NCBI GenBank assembly: GCA_946402275.1
Contig: CAMIVY010000008.1
Span: forward strand, 42,671 to 106,670
From: an uncultured Prevotella sp.
Lineage (GTDB): Bacteria > Bacteroidota > Bacteroidia > Bacteroidales > Bacteroidaceae
Length of the DNA: 64,000 bases
Direction of reading: 5' to 3'
Shown here: positions 1-7,567 of the stretch, in pieces
How positions within the stretch are numbered: the first letter of the stretch is position 1
How the letters are laid out: each line of letters opens with the position of its first letter
Position numbers and translations under genes: made by a program
The notes under the pieces: model-generated
Database searches by the model: none
What the model was told of the DNA's origin: nothing
What the model saw: only the letters and a program-made list of their open reading frames with translations

Positions 1-42
1 GCACTTGCTTTATCTTCACGCTTCTATATCAAAATTAGACTG

Positions 43-50
43 CAAAGGTA
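43..50 (-). promoter_or_regulatory. Bacteroidota -7 promoter element, leftward
   Basis: On the minus strand this reads TACCTTTG, the Bacteroidota -7 consensus. It points out of the window to the left, so its gene is not visible. It begins directly after the terminator of the PurF-like gene. Confidence 0.6.
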
Positions 51-52
51 CG

Positions 53-82
53 AAAAAAGCACGAATTACGGTGAATTCGTGC
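53..82 (-). terminator. Rho-independent terminator of the PurF-like gene
   Basis: Nine-base perfect stem GCACGAATT/AATTCGTGC with a six-base loop. On the minus strand it is followed by TTTTTT. It lies 44 bases beyond the stop codon of the PurF-like gene. Confidence 0.8.
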
Positions 83-106
83 CCATATTTTTTAATTTTT
101 TAAGCC

Positions 107-127
107 TTCCCTTTTCCCTTTTCACTT
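107..127. repeat. Period-7 tandem tract
   Basis: Two CCCTTTT units and a degenerate third, ending on the stop codon of the PurF-like gene. It is one of the heptamer tracts found throughout the window. Confidence 0.55.
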
Positions 128-1604
128 AAGTAAACCATTCCTCTCCATGACGCTCATGACAGTAAGATGTACCGTCAAAACAGTGGGTGCAGACACGCTC
201 TTTGGGCAATCCGATAGAGTCTATCAGGTCTTCGATAGTGGCAAATTTCACACTGGACAATCCCAACCGACGGGCTATTTCGTTCACCATACGCTGATAT
301 TCCGGTGTCCCCGTCTTTGAATACAGGTCGAGTTTCTTCTTGTCGTCACCCTCAAAGTCCTTGATAATACGACGCGTAATCAGCTCCATATCACTCTTAG
401 ACGACGTGAAGCCAATAAACGGACAGCCATAGACCAACGGAGGACAAGAAATACGTACATGAACCTCCTTGGCACCATTGTCGAAGAAGGTGCGCACATT
501 GTCGCGCAATTGTGTGCCGCGAACAATAGAGTCGTCACAGAACACGATACGCTGGTCTTTTAAAACAGCGGGGTTAGGAATCAGCTTCATCTTAGCCACC
601 AAGTCTCTACGGTTCTGATTACCAGGGGTAAACGAACGGGGCCACGTGGGAGTATATTTCAGCACAGCACGCTTGTAGGGCACCTGTTTTCCGTGCGAAT
701 AGCCCAATGCCATACCCACGCCAGAATCAGGAATGCCACATACCAGGTCGGGCTGGATTTCAGTATCTTTCTCGCCCATCAGCCTACCGTTCTTCTCGCG
801 TACATATTCTGTATTAATGCCCTCATAGTCACTGGCAGGGAAGCCGTAATAGACCCACAGGAAAGAACAAATCTGACAGCGGGAGAAAGGTTTCTGCATC
901 ACTTCAATACCATCAGCACGCAGTCTGACAATCTCGCCTGGTCCCAAGTCACGTACGATTTTATAATCAAGGTTGGGGAAGCTGGTAGTCTCGCTGGATA
1001 CCGCATAAGCCTGCAGGAACTCGTCCGTCCCGATAGGCGACAGGCGATGTATCTGCTTCTCACCTATCACGATAGGGGTGCGCCCCAGGAAGTCGCGTGC
1101 CGCAATAATGCCGTCCTCCGTCAGGATGAGCATCGAGCACGAGCCCTGTATTTTTTGGTACACATTATTAATACCCTCCACAAACGTATCACCCATATTG
1201 ATCAGCAGTGCCACCAATTCCGTTTGATTGATATTGTTGGCTGACATCTCGCTCAGGTGCATACGCTGTTTCAGCAAATCGTCGGCTATCTCGCGGAGAT
1301 TGTTAATCTTGGCCACCGTGACTACCGCGTAACGACCCAGATGCGAATTGACGATGATGGGCTGAGGGTCTGTATCGCTGATGACTCCCAATCCCTGATG
1401 TCCCTTGAACTGGTCTAGTTCATCCTCAAAGCGTGAACGGAAATAGTTACGTTCCAACGAGTGTATAGAGCGATGGAAACCGCTTTCCTTGTCAAACGTC
1501 ACCAGTCCTGCACGTTTTGTTCCTAAATGAGAGTTGTAGTCTGTTCCGTAAAACAAATCGTTTACGCAGTCTTGTTTTGAGATTGTGCCAAAAAAGCCAC
1601 CCAT
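126..1604 (-). CDS. PurF-like amidophosphoribosyltransferase paralogue lacking the catalytic cysteine
   Basis: This 492-residue protein has the layout of glutamine phosphoribosylpyrophosphate amidotransferase: an N-terminal Ntn-type glutaminase domain (about 1-235) and a C-terminal phosphoribosyltransferase domain. The PRPP loop IVFCDDSIVRGTQ (353-365) is intact. Cysteines at 243/246, 394 and 472/475 sit where Bacillus-type PurF holds its 4Fe-4S cluster. The N-terminus reads MGGFFG where PurF has MCGIFG, so the nucleophile freed by Met removal is glycine and glutamine hydrolysis should be impossible as in PurF. It could use free ammonia or have another role. Its own promoter and terminator suggest a single-gene transcript. 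From memory, the Gly form is shared by other Bacteroidota, so a sequencing error is unlikely. Confidence 0.85.
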   Translation of the reverse strand: MGGFFGTISKQDCVNDLFYGTDYNSHLGTKRAGLVTFDKESGFHRSIHSLERNYFRSRFEDELDQFKGHQGLGVISDTDPQPIIVNSHLGRYAVVTVAKINNLREIADDLLKQRMHLSEMSANNINQTELVALLINMGDTFVEGINNVYQKIQGSCSMLILTEDGIIAARDFLGRTPIVIGEKQIHRLSPIGTDEFLQAYAVSSETTSFPNLDYKIVRDLGPGEIVRLRADGIEVMQKPFSRCQICSFLWVYYGFPASDYEGINTEYVREKNGRLMGEKDTEIQPDLVCGIPDSGVGMALGYSHGKQVPYKRAVLKYTPTWPRSFTPGNQNRRDLVAKMKLIPNPAVLKDQRIVFCDDSIVRGTQLRDNVRTFFDNGAKEVHVRISCPPLVYGCPFIGFTSSKSDMELITRRIIKDFEGDDKKKLDLYSKTGTPEYQRMVNEIARRLGLSSVKFATIEDLIDSIGLPKERVCTHCFDGTSYCHERHGEEWFT

Positions 1605-1651
1605 ATATTCTTTTACCTTAAGTTAATGACGGTTTATACGTTTTCGGTGTG

Positions 1652-1659
1652 CAAAGTTA
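1652..1659 (-). promoter_or_regulatory. -7 promoter element of the PurF-like gene
   Basis: Minus-strand TAACTTTG, 47 bases before the ATG. It matches TAnnTTTG. Confidence 0.6.
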
Positions 1660-1741
1660 CAAAAAAATCGGTTATCCACCACAGCACCACCCATTTTTTT
1701 TGAGATTTATCGTGCTTTCTTACCTCTGGTCAAGATTTATT

Positions 1742-2011
1742 TCACTTGAGCAATACCACCAACAGTCCCATTACGACAAGTATCAGCAGCAACCGCCATT
1801 GCGAACAGAGTGGTTTCAATGCCCTTGCCACCGCATGGTTGACAAATGGGCGCACCGACTCACGCTTCGAGGCTCCATTGCCCAACAGGTATTCCCTCAG
1901 CGAATCGTGCTCCTGAAGGTCGCGACGATAGGTCCTCATGCCCCGTTTCCAAGCGAAATAGCCTTTCCACAGGACAACAGCCAATACCAATATGACGTAA
2001 GCGGTTATCAT
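1742..2011 (-). CDS. Small membrane protein with two hydrophobic segments
   Basis: 89 residues of unknown family. A hydrophobic stretch spans about 2-20 (ITAYVILVLAVVLWKGYFAW) and another about 72-88 (LLLILVVMGLLVVLL), with a charged Arg/Lys-rich middle, so it is probably a hairpin-like inner-membrane protein. It starts inside the last codons of the preceding ATPase gene (4-base overlap), so the two are translationally coupled and it may be the membrane partner of that ATPase. It is much shorter than a normal ABC permease. Function is not recognised. Confidence 0.6.
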   Translation of the reverse strand: MITAYVILVLAVVLWKGYFAWKRGMRTYRRDLQEHDSLREYLLGNGASKRESVRPFVNHAVARALKPLCSQWRLLLILVVMGLLVVLLK

Positions 2012-2502
2012 AGCCTTACCTGATTGTTCTGAATTCGAGAATTAACAGCCAGCACCGTCTTTCCACGCTGTGCAGCCTCCTGCAGCAATTGGTCGATGGC
2101 ATTTTTCGTCTCAACAGCCAACGGCTGTGGCGGCTCGTCAACGATCAGCATCTGCTTGCCAGACTCCAAGGCCTTGTTCATCAGAAGCATGTAACGCTCA
2201 TCTGCCGACAGCTCATTCCAATGCTCCAGTCCCCCACCCTTATAACCTTCTGGAACCGACAAATACTGCGGTACATAGGCTATCTGGCGACGGAAGTAGA
2301 ACGCAGACATAGGGGTCAACAGTTCCCCGTCGATGCTGATAAACCCGCCGTCGATGGGAATCAGTCCTAGAACGGCACGTATCAACAACGACTTTCCCGA
2401 GCCTTTCGAGCCCGTGATGGTTACCAGTTGTCCTTCGCTCACCGTCAGTGATAAAGCTCTGATTTGCTGGCCAATCGTCACATCATGCAGTTCCAACATC
2501 AT
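2008..2502 (-). CDS. Short ABC-transporter-like ATPase without a recognisable signature motif
   Basis: 164 residues, against about 220 for a usual ABC ATPase. Walker A is GSKGSGKS (about 32-39), a Q-loop-like stretch is IAYVPQYLSV (about 74-83), and Walker B is MLIVDEPP (about 118-125). The helical region that should carry LSGGQ is reduced to ELSADERYMLLMNKAL, and the C-terminus stops soon after the D/H-loop area (TVLAVNS). It overlaps a two-segment membrane protein by 4 bases. FtsE-like or a degenerate nucleotide-binding protein are possibilities. Key ATP-binding residues remain, so it may be functional. Confidence 0.7.
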   Translation of the reverse strand: MMLELHDVTIGQQIRALSLTVSEGQLVTITGSKGSGKSLLIRAVLGLIPIDGGFISIDGELLTPMSAFYFRRQIAYVPQYLSVPEGYKGGGLEHWNELSADERYMLLMNKALESGKQMLIVDEPPQPLAVETKNAIDQLLQEAAQRGKTVLAVNSRIQNNQVRL

Positions 2503-2512
2503 AATTTGGCTG

Positions 2513-2544
2513 CAAAGTTACGAAATCGTGAGTGAAAAACCAAA
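2513..2544 (-). promoter_or_regulatory. Canonical promoter of the ABC ATPase gene
   Basis: On the minus strand TTTG (2541-2544), 20 bases, TAACTTTG (2513-2520): a full Bacteroidota -33/-7 pair. The -7 ends 10 bases before the ATG. It is divergent from the aguA promoter. Confidence 0.75.
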
Positions 2545-2545
2545 T

Positions 2546-2576
2546 TTTTCACTTTTCACTTTTCATTTTTCACTTC
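2546..2576. repeat. Period-7 tandem tract (TTTTCAC)
   Basis: About four TTTTCAC/TTTTCAT units. They cover the place where the -33 element of the aguA promoter should lie, so unit changes could alter that promoter. Confidence 0.7.
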
Positions 2577-2582
2577 TTTTTG

Positions 2583-2590
2583 TACCTTTG
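2583..2590 (+). promoter_or_regulatory. -7 promoter element of the agmatine operon
   Basis: TACCTTTG ends only five bases before the aguA ATG. Transcription from such a site normally starts a few bases downstream, so the mRNA would be leaderless or nearly so. The -33 region is TTTTC within the heptamer tract. Confidence 0.65.
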
Positions 2591-2595
2591 CAGCC

Positions 2596-3669
2596 ATGAA
2601 AGTAAAAAAGAGGCGGATGCCTGCCGAATGGGAACCCCAGAGTGCCGTGCAGCTGACGTGGCCGCACGAGGGTACTGATTGGGCTCCTATCCTGCCTGAA
2701 ATCACGGCAGTCTATGAGGAAATGGCGCGTGAAATCCGTAAGCGCGAAGATGTGTTGATTGTTGCACCCAAAGAGTTTCAATCCGAACTCTTACCTCTTA
2801 CCTCTCACCTCTTACCTCTCACTTCCAACGACACGTGGGCTCGCGATCACGGCTTCATCACCGTTGAAGAGGCTTCAGCCCTCAGCCCTCAGACCTCAGA
2901 CCTCATCCTCCTTGACTTCCAGTTCAACGGATGGGGTGAGAAGTTTGAAGCCGGACTCGACAATCAGATTAACAAGCATCTCTTTGACAGCGAACTGGTA
3001 AAGGGTATCTACGAGCCTCATCTGGACTTTGTTCTGGAGGGAGGAAGTATCGAGAGCGACGGCAAGGGCACTGTTTTCACTACCGCCTGCTGTCTGCTGG
3101 CTCCTCATCGCAACCAGCCTCTCACAGCACAACAGATAGAGGACCGTCTGAAGGAGTACCTAGGTGCCGAGCGCATCGTATGGCTTCATCACGGCTCATT
3201 GATAGGCGATGATACCGACGGACATATCGACACGCTGGTGCGCATCTGTCCCGACGACACCTTATTATATACAGGAGGCGACGCTGACCATCCTGACCTC
3301 GCACGCATGGAAGAAGAACTGCAGGCACTACGGACGATGGAAGGAAAACCGTATAGGTTGTTAAAACTACCATTACCGAGACCCATCTACGATACGACAG
3401 CCATCAACCATCCGCTCGACCCTCAGGTCGCTTTGCACCTTCAGGTCAAAGAGCCATCAGCCATCAATCGTCTGCCTGCTACATACGCCAACTACCTGGT
3501 CATCAACGGTGCAGTCCTCGTTCCCACCTATGCCCAGCCAGACCTTGACCAAGAGGCGATGCACGTCATCCAGCAGGCTTTCCCTGACAGAGAGATTGTT
3601 GGCATTGACTGTCGGGCTGTTATCAAGCAACATGGCAGTCTGCATTGCTGCACCATGCAATACTATTGA
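2596..3669 (+). CDS. aguA: Agmatine deiminase
   Basis: 357 residues of the porphyromonas-type peptidyl-arginine deiminase fold. It converts agmatine to N-carbamoylputrescine and ammonia in the cytosol. Visible family motifs are PAEWEPQSAVQLTWPH (9-24), NDTWARDHG (78-86), LEGGSIESDGKG (147-158), HHGSLIGDDTDGHID (198-212) and the catalytic HGSLHCCTMQ near the C-terminus (Cys351). It heads an operon with N-carbamoylputrescine amidase and glutamine synthetase, which fits putrescine synthesis with reuse of the released ammonia. Two coding stretches, residues about 65-77 (LLPLTSHLLPLTS) and 94-105, derive from period-7 DNA tracts and look like in-frame acquired or expanded sequence between conserved motifs. 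Confidence 0.92.
   Translation: MKVKKRRMPAEWEPQSAVQLTWPHEGTDWAPILPEITAVYEEMAREIRKREDVLIVAPKEFQSELLPLTSHLLPLTSNDTWARDHGFITVEEASALSPQTSDLILLDFQFNGWGEKFEAGLDNQINKHLFDSELVKGIYEPHLDFVLEGGSIESDGKGTVFTTACCLLAPHRNQPLTAQQIEDRLKEYLGAERIVWLHHGSLIGDDTDGHIDTLVRICPDDTLLYTGGDADHPDLARMEEELQALRTMEGKPYRLLKLPLPRPIYDTTAINHPLDPQVALHLQVKEPSAINRLPATYANYLVINGAVLVPTYAQPDLDQEAMHVIQQAFPDREIVGIDCRAVIKQHGSLHCCTMQYY
2790..2824. repeat. Period-7 tract inside aguA (CTTACCT)
   Basis: Five consecutive heptamers (CTTACCT, CTTACCT, CTCACCT, CTTACCT, CTCACTT) encode the LLPLTSHLLPLTS segment just before the conserved NDTWARD motif. The reading frame stays open. Confidence 0.8.
2875..2909. repeat. Second period-7 tract inside aguA (TCAGCCC)
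   Basis: Five heptamers TCAGCCC, TCAGCCC, TCAGACC, TCAGACC, TCATCCT encode SALSPQTSDLIL between the WARD motif and the next conserved strand. Confidence 0.75.
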
Positions 3670-3670
3670 A

Positions 3671-3693
3671 GGGAAAAGTGAAAAGTGAAAAAA
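3671..3693. repeat. Period-7 tract (GTGAAAA) forming the aguB ribosome-binding region
   Basis: GGGAAAA, GTGAAAA, GTGAAAA fills nearly the whole gap between the aguA stop and the aguB ATG, so ribosome recruitment to aguB must use it. It also creates a spurious in-frame GTG nine bases before the ATG. Confidence 0.7.
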
Positions 3694-4569
3694 ATGAAGA
3701 TAGGACTGATACAACAACAGAACGTAGCTGACGTCAAGCAGAACATGCAGCATCTGGCTACGAAGATACGCGAACTAGCTAAGCAGGGCGCAGAACTCAT
3801 CGTGTTGCAGGAGTTGCACAACTCCCTGTACTTTTGCCAGGTGGAGCATGTCGATAACTTCGACCTCGCAGAACCCATCCCAGGCCCTTCCACCGATTTC
3901 TATGGGCACCTTGCCAAAGAGTTGGGCGTCGTCATCGTCGCCTCGCTGTTCGAGCGTCGTGCCCCAGGCTTGTACCACAACACGGCAGTGGTGTTGGAAA
4001 AGGACGGAACCCTTGCCGGCAAGTACCGCAAGATGCACATCCCCGACGATCCCGCCTACTACGAGAAGTTCTACTTCACTCCTGGCGATTTGGGGTTCCA
4101 CCCTATCCAGACCTCTGTAGGCCGACTGGGCGTACTGGTTTGCTGGGACCAGTGGTATCCCGAGGCAGCACGCCTCATGGCACTCCAGGGGGCCGACCTG
4201 CTGATTTATCCCACAGCCATCGGCTATGAGAGCAGTGACACCCCCGACGAACAGGAGCGCCAGCGCATGGCTTGGCAGACCGTCCAGCGTGGACATGCCG
4301 TAGCCAACGGACTGCCTGTGGTGACTGTCAACCGTGTAGGCTTGGAGCTTGACCCCAGCCAGCAGACCAACGGCATCCAGTTCTGGGGCACCTCTTTTGT
4401 AGCAGGTCCTCAGGGTGAATTGCTTTTCGAGGCTCCCAAAGACCAAGAGGTTGCCACCATTGTCAATGTTGATATGCAGCGTTCCGAACAGGTGCGCCGC
4501 TGGTGGCCTTTCCTGCGCGACAGGAGAATAGAGAATTATGGAGAAATAACAAAACGATACATAGACTAA
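3694..4569 (+). CDS. aguB: N-carbamoylputrescine amidase
   Basis: 291 residues of the nitrilase superfamily, hydrolysing N-carbamoylputrescine to putrescine, CO2 and ammonia in the cytosol. The catalytic triad is visible: Glu40 (LQELHNS), Lys113 (KYRKMHIPDD) and Cys150 (VLVCWDQWYPEAAR). I prefer the ATG at 3694 over the in-frame GTG at 3685, because the GTG lies within a GTGAAAA tandem tract and family members begin at this MKIGLIQ-like strand. It follows aguA with a 24-base gap and is one base from the glutamine synthetase gene. No arginine decarboxylase is present, so agmatine must come from elsewhere. Confidence 0.93.
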   Translation: MKIGLIQQQNVADVKQNMQHLATKIRELAKQGAELIVLQELHNSLYFCQVEHVDNFDLAEPIPGPSTDFYGHLAKELGVVIVASLFERRAPGLYHNTAVVLEKDGTLAGKYRKMHIPDDPAYYEKFYFTPGDLGFHPIQTSVGRLGVLVCWDQWYPEAARLMALQGADLLIYPTAIGYESSDTPDEQERQRMAWQTVQRGHAVANGLPVVTVNRVGLELDPSQQTNGIQFWGTSFVAGPQGELLFEAPKDQEVATIVNVDMQRSEQVRRWWPFLRDRRIENYGEITKRYID

Positions 4570-4570
4570 A

Positions 4571-6814
4571 ATGGCAAACAATTTAAGATTTCAGGTAGTA
4601 GAAGAAGCGTTTAAGAAGCATGCCCTTGAAGTGAAGGCACCCAAGGAGCGCCCCTCAGAGTTTTTCGGCAAGTACGTCTTCACCAAACAGAAGATGTACA
4701 AATACCTGCCCGCTGAGGTTTACGATAAGATGGTCGATGTGATAGAGAACGGCGCCCGTCTGGACCGTTCCATTGCCGATGCAGTGGCTGCAGGCATGAA
4801 GCAGTGGGCTATGGAAATGGGTGTCACCCACTATACACACTGGTTCCAGCCGCTCACAGAAGGTACTGCCGAGAAGCACGACGCCTTCGTCGAGCACGAC
4901 GGCAAGGGTGGTATGATTGAGAAATTCTCGGGCAAACTGCTCGTTCAGCAGGAACCCGATGCCTCCTCGTTCCCCAACGGTGGCATCCGCAACACCTTCG
5001 AGGCTCGCGGCTACAGTGCCTGGGATCCAACGTCGCCTGTGTTCATCATCGACGACACCCTGTGTATCCCCACCATCTTCATCGCCTATACCGGCGAGGC
5101 TCTGGACTACAAGGCTCCCCTGCTCCGTTCGCTGCATGCCGTCGGCAAGGCTGCCAAGGACGTCTGCCGGTATTTCTACGACGACGTGACGAAGGTACAG
5201 GTCAACCTGGGTTGGGAACAGGAGTATTTCCTCGTCGATGAAGGACTCTACTCTGCCCGTCCCGACCTGCTCATGACTGGTCGCACGCTGATGGGTCACG
5301 AGAGTGCCAAGAACCAGCAGATGGACGACCATTACTTCGGCACCATCCCCGACCGCGTACAGGCCTTTATGAAAGACCTTGAGATACAAGCCCTCGAGTT
5401 GGCCATTCCTGTGAAGACCCGTCATAACGAGGTTGCTCCCAACCAGTTTGAGTTGGCTCCTATCTTCGAGGAGTGCAACCTGGCTGTTGACCATAACATG
5501 CTGCTCATGTCGCTGATGAAGAAGGTGGCTCGCAAGCACGGATTCCGCGTGCTGCTCCACGAGAAGCCCTTCGACGGCATCAACGGCTCTGGCAAGCACA
5601 ACAACTGGAGCCTGTCAACCGATACTGGAGTGCTGCTGCACGCCCCAGGCAAGACAGAAGGCCTGAATGCTGAAGAGGCTGCCAACGAGACGCTGCGCTT
5701 CGTCACATTCATCGTGGAGACGCTCATGGCGGTCTATCGCCACAACGGTCTGCTGAAGGCTTCTATCATGTCTGCCACCAATGCCCACCGTCTGGGTGGC
5801 AACGAGGCTCCTCCCGCCATCATCTCGTCGTTCCTGGGCACCCAGCTCACCGAGTTGCTCGACAAGATAGAGCGTGGTGAGACGTCGGTGGTCAAGGGCA
5901 AGAAAAACATGCAGATTGACATCCCGCAGATTCCCGACCTCATCATCGACAATACAGACCGTAACCGCACGTCACCTTTTGCCTTCACCGGCAATCGCTT
6001 CGAGTTCCGTGCGCCAGGCTCCAGCGTCAACTGCGCCTCAGCCATGATAGCCCTGAATGCCGCAATGGCGGAAGCACTTACCTCGTTCAAGGAGCGTGTC
6101 GATAAGAAGATTGCCGAGTTTTCAGGACGTCCTGAATACAAGGCAGGCACAGGCCACACCGCTAAGTTCCACGCCCTTGTGGAAGTGCTCCGCCAGGACA
6201 TCACGACCTGCAAGCCCGTCCGCTTCGACGGCAACGGCTACTCCGAAGCATGGGTGAAAGAGGCTGCCAAGCGCGGTCTCGACGTCGAGAAGTCGTGTCC
6301 CGTCATCTTCGAGCACTACCTCGACGATTCCTCCGTCCAGATGTTCGAGAGCACCAAGGTCATGAACCGCAAGGAGCTGGAGGCCCGCAATGAGGTGAAA
6401 TGGGAGATGTACGTCAAGACCGTACAGATCGAGGCCCGTGTACTCGGCGACCTCGCCATGAACCATATCATCCCCGTCTGCACGCACTACCAGTCCAAGC
6501 TCATCAAGAACGTACAGGGCATGAAGGAAGTGTTCAGCGCCGACAAGGCCGACCGCCTGTCCTCCCGTAACATGAAGCTCATTGAGGAAATCGCCGAGCG
6601 TACCGAGCGGATTGAACAGCTGGTAGAAGACCTCACCGAGGCCCGTCGTGTTGCCAACCGCGTGGAGAACATCCACCAGCGCGCCATCCAGTATCACGAT
6701 ACCGTATGCCCCAAGATGGAAGACATCCGCACAGAGATTGACAAGCTCGAACTGATTGTCGAAGACGGTCTATGGACCTTGCCCAAATACCGCGAACTGT
6801 TATTTATCAGATAA
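4571..6814 (+). CDS. glnN: Type III glutamine synthetase
   Basis: 747 residues, the size of the large GSIII class common in Bacteroidota, against about 450 for GSI. It makes glutamine from glutamate, ammonia and ATP. Characteristic blocks are VNLGWEQEYFLVDE, PVKTRHNEVAPNQFELAP, FDGINGSGKHNNWS and NRTSPFAFTGNRFEFRAPGSS, the last being the GSIII ATP/phosphate-site signature. The C-terminal region (about 600-747) is helical and coiled-coil-like. It starts one base after the aguB stop, so agmatine-derived ammonia and its assimilation are in one operon. A long antisense open frame exists here but is a codon-bias shadow. Confidence 0.95.
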   Translation: MANNLRFQVVEEAFKKHALEVKAPKERPSEFFGKYVFTKQKMYKYLPAEVYDKMVDVIENGARLDRSIADAVAAGMKQWAMEMGVTHYTHWFQPLTEGTAEKHDAFVEHDGKGGMIEKFSGKLLVQQEPDASSFPNGGIRNTFEARGYSAWDPTSPVFIIDDTLCIPTIFIAYTGEALDYKAPLLRSLHAVGKAAKDVCRYFYDDVTKVQVNLGWEQEYFLVDEGLYSARPDLLMTGRTLMGHESAKNQQMDDHYFGTIPDRVQAFMKDLEIQALELAIPVKTRHNEVAPNQFELAPIFEECNLAVDHNMLLMSLMKKVARKHGFRVLLHEKPFDGINGSGKHNNWSLSTDTGVLLHAPGKTEGLNAEEAANETLRFVTFIVETLMAVYRHNGLLKASIMSATNAHRLGGNEAPPAIISSFLGTQLTELLDKIERGETSVVKGKKNMQIDIPQIPDLIIDNTDRNRTSPFAFTGNRFEFRAPGSSVNCASAMIALNAAMAEALTSFKERVDKKIAEFSGRPEYKAGTGHTAKFHALVEVLRQDITTCKPVRFDGNGYSEAWVKEAAKRGLDVEKSCPVIFEHYLDDSSVQMFESTKVMNRKELEARNEVKWEMYVKTVQIEARVLGDLAMNHIIPVCTHYQSKLIKNVQGMKEVFSADKADRLSSRNMKLIEEIAERTERIEQLVEDLTEARRVANRVENIHQRAIQYHDTVCPKMEDIRTEIDKLELIVEDGLWTLPKYRELLFIR

Positions 6815-6818
6815 GAAT

Positions 6819-7133
6819 ATGGAAAGCAACAACAAGCAGCAGAGTCTGCAACTGGAATTGCCACAGGATGTGGCACAGGGAGAATATGCTAATTTTGCCA
6901 TCATCACGCATTCAAGCAGTGATTTCATCATCGACTTTGCACGAGTGCTGCCCGGGGTACCGAAAGCCCAGGTGAAGAGTCGTGTGATTCTTGCACCAGA
7001 GCATGCCAAGCGTCTGCTGGCTGCTCTTCAGGAGAACATCATGCGCTACGAGAATGAGTTTGGCACCATCCGCATTCCCAATCAGCCTGCTGTTCCCATC
7101 GCACCCTTTGACCTCAATAAAGGTGAGGCATGA
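6819..7133 (+). CDS. DUF3467 family protein
   Basis: 104 residues from the ATG at 6819, five bases after the glnN stop; a longer frame from 6756 overlaps glnN and is rejected. It matches DUF3467: YANFAIITHSSSDFIIDFARVLPG followed by VKSRVILAPEHAKRLLAALQENI. It is a small cytosolic protein of unknown function common in Bacteroidota. The last gene of the agmatine/GS operon, it is followed by a strong terminator. Its final 18 codons are duplicated 1.6 kb downstream. Confidence 0.85.
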   Translation: MESNNKQQSLQLELPQDVAQGEYANFAIITHSSSDFIIDFARVLPGVPKAQVKSRVILAPEHAKRLLAALQENIMRYENEFGTIRIPNQPAVPIAPFDLNKGEA

Positions 7134-7145
7134 TTCAGTGAACCA
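7075..7145. repeat. 71-bp direct repeat, copy 1 (3' end of the DUF3467 gene)
   Basis: Matches 8668-8738 at 66 of 71 positions. It covers the last codons, the stop and 12 bases beyond. Differences within the coding part are mostly at third codon positions. Confidence 0.85.
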
Positions 7146-7170
7146 GGGAACCCTCTTGGGGTTCCCTTTC
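7145..7170 (+). terminator. Terminator of the aguA-aguB-glnN-DUF3467 operon
   Basis: Perfect nine-base stem AGGGAACCC/GGGTTCCCT with a five-base loop, followed by TTCATTCT. It starts 12 bases after the stop. Confidence 0.85.
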
Positions 7171-7183
7171 ATTCTGATACATA

Positions 7184-7215
7184 AACAAAAACCGCAGGCT
7201 CATCAGGGCTTGCGG
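7184..7215 (-). terminator. Terminator of the 30-residue membrane peptide gene
   Basis: Stem CCGCA/TGCGG (7192-7196 and 7211-7215) with further GC pairing inside. On the minus strand it is followed by TTTTTGTTT. Confidence 0.6.
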
Positions 7216-7248
7216 ATTTCATTTGTTATTTTACACTTTCTTCTTTTC

Positions 7249-7341
7249 TTACTTTAAATACATCTTTGCATTCTTGCAGATGTACATTGCCTCGATAGCT
7301 GCTACAGCCACAACGGCCATTGAAATAATTGTCAACATCAT
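7249..7341 (-). CDS. 30-residue hydrophobic micro-protein
   Basis: Open frame ATG ATG ... TAA encoding 30 residues: a hydrophobic core LTIISMAVVAVAAIEAMYIC followed by a basic tail (KNAKMYLK), so a single membrane-spanning peptide. AGAAAGGAAAAG lies directly before the ATG as a plausible ribosome-binding site. A TACCTTTG promoter lies about 96 bases upstream and a terminator hairpin 34 bases downstream, so it has a complete transcription unit of its own. Family not recognised. A type I toxin-like or small regulatory membrane peptide is possible but not shown. Confidence 0.6.
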   Translation of the reverse strand: MMLTIISMAVVAVAAIEAMYICKNAKMYLK

Positions 7342-7436
7342 AATCTTTTCCTTTCTCTAATTCTTTAAAAATTAATATGTTATCCTATCTTTTTTATTCC
7401 CACACTCTTGGGGGATCTGTTATCCTTTTGACGATG

Positions 7437-7444
7437 CAAAGGTA
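7437..7444 (-). promoter_or_regulatory. -7 promoter element of the micro-protein gene
   Basis: Minus-strand TACCTTTG. It gives a leader of about 90 bases that contains two direct copies of TGTTATCCT on the plus strand (7378 and 7420 regions). Confidence 0.6.
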
Positions 7445-7567
7445 CAACACTTTTTGATACGTTGTATCTATTTTGCATCATTTTCGAAAGAAAAAGTCAG
7501 TAATTTTGATGATAATCAATACTTTGACATAGGTCAAGGCGATCCAAATATATTTGGCTTTTTCAAG

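Noticed and set aside
3685..3693. GTG start for aguB
   Set aside because: The GTG is part of a GTGAAAA tandem unit; the ATG nine bases on fits family starts better.
4655..5599. A 314-codon open frame antisense to glnN
   Set aside because: It is a codon-bias shadow: glnN shows every GSIII motif, and the antisense protein has no domain, start signal or promoter.
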